A stretch of 46,719 bases of DNA, taken from contig QEVG01000037.1 of the NCBI GenBank assembly GCA_003576905.1, forward strand, positions 1 to 46,719, given 5' to 3'. Of this stretch, positions 41,449 through 46,719 are shown piece after piece. This stretch comes from Planctomycetota bacterium (GTDB lineage Bacteria; Planctomycetota; Phycisphaerae; UBA1845; UTPLA1). The notes under the pieces are model-generated. The model saw only the letters and a program-made list of their open reading frames with translations, searched no databases and was not told where the DNA came from. The translations under genes were made by a program, and so were the position numbers. Within the stretch, counting starts at the first letter, position 1, and the number at the start of each line of letters is the position of its first letter.

Positions 41449-44400
41449 ATGATGAAGACTTCGTCCCCGGCCGCACGCGCGGCCATTGAATCGCTGCGCC
41501 GGCGTATCTCGGGCGAGGTGCGGGACGATCGGCTTGCGCGGGCGATGTACGCCACGGACGCGAGCATCTACGAGATTGTTCCGGACGGCGTGGTGTTTCC
41601 TCGCAGGGTCGAGGACGTGCAGGAGGCGGTGCGCGTCTGCGCGGCGCACGGGGTGCCGCTGACGGCGCGCGGCGCGGGCACGGGGCTGGCGGGCGGGGCG
41701 GTTAATCGCGGCCTGCAACTGGATTGCTCGAGGTATCTGAATCGGATCCTGCACGTGGATCCCGGCGCACGGCTTGCGGTCGTGGAGCCGGGCGTCGTGG
41801 AGGACGAATTGAATGCCGCGTTGCGTCCGTTCGGGCTGCATTTCGCGCCGGATGTGGCCACGAGCAGCCGCGCGACGATCGGGGGGATGATCGCGAACAA
41901 CTCGTGCGGGGCGCATTCCGTCCGGTATGGGCGGACCGTGGATCATGTTCGGGCGCTTTCGGTAGTCCTTTCGGACGGAAGCCTTCAGACTTGGGGAATG
42001 GAGGCGGATGAAGCCGGCGGCGTCGGCGCGATCGGTGCAAGCGGCCGGCGCGGCGTCGCGGGCATGCCCTTTGATCGTCACCAGAGTCCGTTCGGGGCCG
42101 CGTGCGAGAAAGCGGTCGCGGACGTCGCGGCTCGGTACGCCGACGAGATCGCCCGCCGCTTTCCGAAAGTCCTGCGCCGCAACGGCGGCTACGCGCTGGA
42201 CCGCGTGAGGCGGCGCGACGGCCGGGCCAACGTGGAGACGATTATCTGCGGAAGCGAGGGGACGCTTGCCATTGTGGTCGGGGCGGTATTGAACCTGGAG
42301 CCGCTTCCGAGGTTCAAGGGGATCGTCGCGGCGCATTTCGGCGAATTGCTGGATGCGCTCGCCGCGACCCCCGCGGCCCTGGAGCACGCGCCCGCGGCGG
42401 TGGAGCTGATCGACAAGCTGATCCTCGACGCGGCGCGTCGAAACCCGGTCATGCGGCGGCGAAAGTGGTTGATCGAGGGTGACCCGCGCGGCGTCCTGAT
42501 CATCGAGCTGTACGACGATGATGCCGAGGCATTGGCACGCAGACTTCGGGCGCTGGCCGGCGACCTGTCGTCGCGGGGTATGGGTTACGCGCACGCCGTG
42601 CTGACCGATCCGGTCCTTCAGGAGGATCTCTGGTACATCCGAAAGAGCGGGCTCGGGCTGCTGATGTCCACGCCCGGCGACCGGCAGACCTACGACTTTG
42701 TCGAGGACACGGCGGTCGATCCCGCGCGGTTGCGGGATTACATCGCGCGGTTCATGCGGGTGCTGGAGGAGGAAGGGGTCGCGGAGGCCAGCTATTACGC
42801 GCACGCGAGCGTCGGGTGCCTTCACGTGAAGCCGGTGCTGAATCTCAAGAGCGCCGGCGACATCGCGAAGATGCACCGGATCGCCGATCGCGTCAGTTCG
42901 CTGGCGCTGGAGTTCGGGGGGACGATGACCGGCGAGCACGGCGACGGTCTCCTGCGGTCCTGCTGGCTGGAGAAGATGTACGGGCTGCGGATCATGGAGG
43001 CATTTGGTCTCGTGAAATCGGCCTTCGATCCGCTGGGCGTTCTCAACCCCGGCAAGATCGTGGACCCGCTTCCGATGCTCGAGAACTTCCGGTACGGCCC
43101 GGCGTACCAGGCGGCCAGGCCGCTGACCGTGCTGGATTTCTCGGCGCACGGCGGCATGGCGGGAATGGCCGAAATGTGCAGCGGCGTCGGCCAGTGTCGT
43201 TCGCGCCTTGTCGGGACCATGTGTCCCTCGTACATGGCCACCGGCGACGAGGCGCATACGACGCGGGCGCGGGCGAATGCTCTTCGACTGGCACTTTCAA
43301 ACCGGGACATCGTCTCGGGGCTTTCGGATCCGGTCCTCGACGAGGTGATGGACCTGTGCCTGTCGTGCAAGGCGTGCAAGAGCGAATGCCCGACCGGGGT
43401 GGACATGGCGAAGCTCAAGGCCGAGTGGCTTCATCAGCGGAACCGGCGGGAGGGCGCGCCCCTGCGAAGCCGCCTGATCGCCCGGACGGCGGAATTGTGC
43501 CGTGCAGGACGCCCTTTTGCGCGGGTGGCGAACTGGCTGACCGGCCGGGCGTGGTTTCGAGAGGTCCTCGACGCGTGGCTGGGCATCGATCGGCGCGCGC
43601 CGCTGCCGACATTCGCGCGGCGCACGTTTCGGGAGTGGCTCGCGGGCGCATCGCTTCCTGTTCGAGAGGTCGCCGGGGCGCCGGTCGCGGAGGGAACTCG
43701 GCGCGTGCGTCCGCGGCACGAGGCGGGCGGCGCAAGCGGCGACACTTCGCGGTCGCCGGTCGCGTTGTTTGTCGATACGTGGACCAATTACTTCACGCCG
43801 GAGGCGGGCATTGCGGCGGTTCGCGTCCTGGATTCGATGGGGTACGACGTGATCGTACCGCCGGGGGTCTGCTGCGGCCGGCCGGCGATCAGCAAGGGCA
43901 TGCTCGACGTGGCCGCAAGTCAGGGACGGGGCGCGACCGAGGCGCTGGGACCCCTCGCGCGCGCGGGAATACCCGTCGTCGGAGTGGAGCCAAGCTGCGT
44001 TTCCGCGCTGATCGATGAGTTGCCGCAGCTCGTGCGAACCGACGCGGCGCGGGCCACGTCGGCTCGGGCGCGAATGATCGAAAGCTTCCTTGCCGCGGAA
44101 GTCGCGCGGCTTGAGCCGGTCTTGAAACGATCGACGGGCGCCGGACTCGGCGGCACGTCCATGCGGGGTGTGGGCGCCGTGCCGCCCCGGCTGCTGTATC
44201 ACGCACATTGTCATCAGAAGGCGTTGACGGGCACCGCGGATGCGGCGCGCGTTCTGGCTGCTTGCTTCGGCGCGTCGGCGGCGGAGATTCCGAGCGGATG
44301 CTGCGGCATGGCCGGATCGTTCGGGATGGAGCGGGCGCATTACGACGTGGCGGCGGCAGTGGGCGAAGATCGGCTGTTCGACGTCGTTCGACGCAGTGGC

Positions 44401-44511
44401 GAGGCGGAGATCGCGGTCTCGGGATTCAGCTGTCGACACCAGATTGAGCACCACACCGGCCGAAAGCCGCTGCATCTCGTGGAGTGGCTGGCTCGGGCCC
44501 TTGGTGACTGA
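41449..44511 (+). CDS. YdiJ-like FAD/Fe-S D-2-hydroxyacid dehydrogenase
   Basis: This 1020-residue protein matches the E. coli YdiJ plan (1018 residues): a GlcD/VAO-type FAD domain fused to a GlcF-like Fe-S and CCG domain. The FAD half shows TARGAGTGLAGGAVN, ATSSRATIGGMIANNSCGAHSVRYGRT, ICGSEGTLAIVVGAV and GTMTGEHGDGLLRSCWLE. The Fe-S half has MCSGVGQCRSRLVGTMCPSY and LCLSCKACKSECPTGVD, then CCG motifs VCCGRPA and GCCGMAGSFG. Family members oxidise D-2-hydroxyglutarate, D-lactate or related acids and send electrons to the respiratory chain. It lies 74 nt downstream of the membrane cytochrome pair in the same direction, so those cytochromes may be its acceptors. The substrate is unknown. Confidence 0.92.
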   Translation: MMKTSSPAARAAIESLRRRISGEVRDDRLARAMYATDASIYEIVPDGVVFPRRVEDVQEAVRVCAAHGVPLTARGAGTGLAGGAVNRGLQLDCSRYLNRILHVDPGARLAVVEPGVVEDELNAALRPFGLHFAPDVATSSRATIGGMIANNSCGAHSVRYGRTVDHVRALSVVLSDGSLQTWGMEADEAGGVGAIGASGRRGVAGMPFDRHQSPFGAACEKAVADVAARYADEIARRFPKVLRRNGGYALDRVRRRDGRANVETIICGSEGTLAIVVGAVLNLEPLPRFKGIVAAHFGELLDALAATPAALEHAPAAVELIDKLILDAARRNPVMRRRKWLIEGDPRGVLIIELYDDDAEALARRLRALAGDLSSRGMGYAHAVLTDPVLQEDLWYIRKSGLGLLMSTPGDRQTYDFVEDTAVDPARLRDYIARFMRVLEEEGVAEASYYAHASVGCLHVKPVLNLKSAGDIAKMHRIADRVSSLALEFGGTMTGEHGDGLLRSCWLEKMYGLRIMEAFGLVKSAFDPLGVLNPGKIVDPLPMLENFRYGPAYQAARPLTVLDFSAHGGMAGMAEMCSGVGQCRSRLVGTMCPSYMATGDEAHTTRARANALRLALSNRDIVSGLSDPVLDEVMDLCLSCKACKSECPTGVDMAKLKAEWLHQRNRREGAPLRSRLIARTAELCRAGRPFARVANWLTGRAWFREVLDAWLGIDRRAPLPTFARRTFREWLAGASLPVREVAGAPVAEGTRRVRPRHEAGGASGDTSRSPVALFVDTWTNYFTPEAGIAAVRVLDSMGYDVIVPPGVCCGRPAISKGMLDVAASQGRGATEALGPLARAGIPVVGVEPSCVSALIDELPQLVRTDAARATSARARMIESFLAAEVARLEPVLKRSTGAGLGGTSMRGVGAVPPRLLYHAHCHQKALTGTADAARVLAACFGASAAEIPSGCCGMAGSFGMERAHYDVAAAVGEDRLFDVVRRSGEAEIAVSGFSCRHQIEHHTGRKPLHLVEWLARALGD

Positions 44512-44547
44512 CGGGCGCGTTCATGCGGAGTGACGTGATTGGATGAT

Positions 44548-45846
44548 TCACGGCATGCCGCGAATCCAGGCGGCGATCAGGTTCATGCCCTCGAACAGGC
44601 GGCCGCAGGTCTGCATGGTGATTTCTTCGGGCAGTTCCCGGTCGAGGGGGATGGTTTCGCTCGCGGCAAGCGCCTTGGCGCCGTCGAAGTCGACAAAGGC
44701 AAGCCGGGCGGTCAGATCCGAACGCGACCGCCCGAAAGCCGAGCCGGGCAGGATCGCCACGCCGGTATCGGCCAGGAGTTGATCGCAGAGGGCGGAGCCG
44801 GTCTTGATGCCGCGCGCGGCAAGGGCCGCCGCATGGGGAGTGAAGTCGAGGAAGAGATAGAAGCCGCCGGCCGGGCTGACCACACGGATGCCTGCGTCGC
44901 GGAGGATGGCCAGGCTTCGGGTGGCGACGGCTTCGAGAATGCGCCGGGCATGCCAGAGATAGCGCTCGATCTCGACGCCACAGTGGAACGCCTGTATCGC
45001 GGCATGCTGAATCGGGGCGCTGACCGACGTATAGGTTTCGCTGCCTACGGCCGCCATGGCGTCGACGAGCCAGTCGAGTTCCGCCGGGAAGGTGAAGGTA
45101 CCCAGACGCCAGCCGCCCGCGCCGCACCACTTTGAAAGACCTGAACTGACGATCGTTCCCTCCGGGTAGAACCGGGCGATGGACAGGTGCTCACCGCGGA
45201 AATGAAGCTGACCGTAAATCTCGTCGGAGAGCACGATGACACGGTATTTTCTGGCGACTTCGGCAATGGCCTTCAGTTCGTCGGAAGTGTAGGTCGCGCC
45301 GGTCGGATTGCTGGGGTAGTTGAGGACGAGCAGCCGCGGGCGATGGTCGTCTTCGACGACGTCGAGGCTGTGATCGAACTGCTCGGCGGTCATCTTCCAG
45401 CCGGATTCGCAACTGGTGTGAATGAGGCTGATGCGCCGACCGAGGATTCGTGCCTGGGGCCAGTAGGACACCCAGCAGGGAGGCGTGAGCAGGATTTCGC
45501 CGTAGAAGACAAGCTGGAGCAGGAACATCAGTTCCTTGGAACCGGGGCCGACGAGCACGCCCTCGGGATGGGTCGCGATTCCATCCTTGCGCCGGTGATA
45601 CTCGGAGACGGCTTCGCGGAGGGCGAGCAGTCCTTTCACGGGAAGGTAGTCCTTTTCGGGCGCGGCGAGCCGCAGGGCCTCGACGATGCTCGTGGGCACC
45701 GGAAACGGGGACTGACCGAGGCCGAAGTCGAAGACGCTGCGCCCCTGCTGGCGCAGCTGTCGGCATTTGTCCTTGATGGCGAGCGTGGCGGACTGGCCGA
45801 GTCCGCGGACGTTGAGGTTCAGGCTGACCGGTTTTTCGGCATTCAT
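44548..45846 (-). CDS. Class I/II PLP aminotransferase, aspartate aminotransferase-like
   Basis: This 432-residue fold-type I aminotransferase shows the cofactor region VLVGPGSKELMFLLQ, the NYPSNPTGATYTSDEL segment with the pyridine-contacting residues, VLSDEIYGQLHF (aspartate), SGLSKWCGAGGWRLG (Schiff-base lysine) and a C-terminal arginine candidate in RLAFVDFDG. It belongs to the wider aspartate/tyrosine/histidinol-phosphate group, and the exact substrate cannot be told. No partner gene of a pathway is next to it. It lies tail to tail with the YdiJ-like gene, 36 nt apart. Confidence 0.9.
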   Translation of the reverse strand: MNAEKPVSLNLNVRGLGQSATLAIKDKCRQLRQQGRSVFDFGLGQSPFPVPTSIVEALRLAAPEKDYLPVKGLLALREAVSEYHRRKDGIATHPEGVLVGPGSKELMFLLQLVFYGEILLTPPCWVSYWPQARILGRRISLIHTSCESGWKMTAEQFDHSLDVVEDDHRPRLLVLNYPSNPTGATYTSDELKAIAEVARKYRVIVLSDEIYGQLHFRGEHLSIARFYPEGTIVSSGLSKWCGAGGWRLGTFTFPAELDWLVDAMAAVGSETYTSVSAPIQHAAIQAFHCGVEIERYLWHARRILEAVATRSLAILRDAGIRVVSPAGGFYLFLDFTPHAAALAARGIKTGSALCDQLLADTGVAILPGSAFGRSRSDLTARLAFVDFDGAKALAASETIPLDRELPEEITMQTCGRLFEGMNLIAAWIRGMP

Positions 45847-46225
45847 TGTTGAAACTCTCGGGCTGCATGATACCGGTCATGGCGGTTGAATGACAGCGCG
45901 GGCGTCCGCTGCGGCGGAACTTCGACTCTGTGAGCGACGGTGCAGCGGTGAGCGCGTCGACTCCGGGATCGTGCCAGATCGAGGGGTGGCGCACGTTTTG
46001 GAGCGTTTTTGCCTGATGAAGCTGAATAAGGCCGGATGAAGTCGAATGGGGGGCGGCGGCGAAATTTCGACTGCGCGGGCGAGGAGAGAAGACTGTGCTC
46101 TCGCAGTGGCGCAGAGAGAAGATGGCAGTTGGGTGCGGGTGAAGAAGTGGTTTAGGCGCGAGTCCGCGGGAGCTGGGTGCGTTGACTGTGCGGCCAGTTG
46201 GCGGCGCGACGTAATCGTCGATTCT

Positions 46226-46269
46226 GGTGTCTCTTGGTGTCTCTTGGTGGCTCCAGGTGACTCCAGGTG
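46226..46269. repeat. 10-bp tandem repeat
   Basis: Four and a half units of 10 bp are seen: GGTGTCTCTT twice, then GGTGGCTCCA, GGTGACTCCA and GGTG. The first two units are identical, the last two differ at one position. Confidence 0.75.
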
Positions 46270-46574
46270 TTGCGTACGGGGTGAGATTTCGGCGGCGCGA
46301 GGCGACGCGTACCGCGCCGCCTGTGGCGGCATGTTCACCTGACGGCTGCCGCGTCCGGATAAGCAAACCTGAATGGGGGCATGCACAAATTTGAATGCGC
46401 TCAGGTTTGGTGCGGGGCGGGGCGCGAACGGTGATTCTCGGATTTCGTGAGAAAGACATAGGGGCGTCCTCGGCGCGCGGAGCGAGCGGGGCGAGCGGCG
46501 CGGGGGAATCCGCGCGATCGTCAGCCCCTTCTCGCGGGTTATGACCTTCCTCCTTGCTCGCCGTGCGCGCCTTC

Positions 46575-46618
46575 TCGAAACGTCGAGAAGTCGAAACGTC
46601 GAAACGGCGAAATGGCGG
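46575..46618. repeat. Short degenerate repeat of TCGAAACG type
   Basis: TCGAAACG recurs with variants TCGAGAAG and GCGAAATG in 44 nt at roughly 8-9-nt period. The word GAAACGTCGAA occurs again at about 46680. Confidence 0.6.
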
Positions 46619-46627
46619 TTAAAGAAA

Positions 46628-46662
46628 GGCACGGAGGCTCGGAGGCACGAAGGCACGCAGGG
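46628..46662. repeat. Short degenerate repeat of GGCACGAA type
   Basis: GGCACGGA, GGCTCGGA, GGCACGAA and GGCACGCA follow each other at 8-9-nt period in 35 nt, a style common in gene-free DNA of such genomes. Confidence 0.6.
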
Positions 46663-46719
46663 TTGCGTGCGCGCGGGCGCGAAACGTCGAACATTCAAGA
46701 ATGGAACAGGGAACAGGGA

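Larger units (their letters stand above)
45847..46719. other. Gene-free region with short tandem repeats
   Basis: I see no convincing gene upstream of the aminotransferase to the window end. A long minus-strand frame crosses it, but it is arginine/serine/proline-rich, runs through the tandem repeats and has no domain. Three short tandem repeats are listed separately. Confidence 0.55.

Noticed and set aside
46226-46269. CRISPR array
   Set aside because: The units are 10 bp and directly adjacent, with no spacers and no cas genes.
45877-46698. 273-codon minus-strand frame at the window end
   Set aside because: The translation is Arg/Ser/Pro-rich, passes through tandem repeats and has no recognisable domain.

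Overview
The window looks like a chromosomal segment of a GC-rich Gram-negative bacterium, most probably a member of the Planctomycetota (Phycisphaerae-like). This is inferred from gene content, not from a marker gene. The clues are an ECF sigma factor of the planctomycete/acidobacterial type translationally coupled to a Ser/Thr kinase with TPRs, a giant secreted DUF11 protein with paired cysteine-rich repeats, a dockerin-like calcium-binding segment and a Cys-Gly/hydrophobic/Arg C-terminal sorting tail, a System II cytochrome c maturation pair, and many multiheme cytochromes. No rRNA, tRNA or CRISPR array was seen.

Layout. (1) 0.1-1.5 kb: an intact IS110/IS1111-type insertion sequence, followed by about 0.8 kb without genes that holds two copies of a dispersed 76-nt repeat. 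(2) 2.3-5.8 kb: a putative lipoprotein and surface-sugar genes (gmhA, an rmlA-like nucleotidyltransferase, rmlB). (3) 6.0-8.0 kb: a YgeW-type carbamoyltransferase and a carbamate kinase, a likely carbamoyl-phosphate catabolic pair. (4) 8.0-15.3 kb: secreted proteins and the ECF sigma-kinase module. (5) 15.3-20.5 kb: a GT2 and a GT-C glycosyltransferase, nadB and a small membrane protein. (6) 20.6-25.2 kb: a ResB/Ccs1-CcsA cytochrome c maturation pair. (7) 25.2-41.4 kb: eight multiheme c-type cytochromes, one lipoprotein beta-propeller and one outer-membrane beta-barrel. (8) 41.4-45.8 kb: a YdiJ-like FAD/Fe-S 2-hydroxyacid dehydrogenase and an aminotransferase. (9) 45.85-46.7 kb: a gene-free stretch with short tandem repeats.

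The main discovery candidate is region 6-8. By reading the translations I count 55 CxxCH sites plus 5 non-canonical CX3CH/CX4CH sites, about 60 potential c-type hemes in 16 kb. The parts resemble a complete trans-envelope electron path. An inner-membrane b/c-heme quinol oxidoreductase of CbcL-like architecture and a membrane-anchored triheme protein would pass electrons to two tandem nonaheme and one heptaheme periplasmic cytochromes. A translationally coupled trio (about 718-aa outer-membrane barrel, six-bladed NHL lipoprotein, 12-heme lipoprotein) and a divergent pair (tetraheme lipoprotein, NHL-octaheme fusion) would form the outer-membrane end. Extracellular electron transfer, metal reduction or oxidation, or interspecies electron transfer is therefore the leading inference. 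Only the architecture is seen here, so direction and partner remain unknown.
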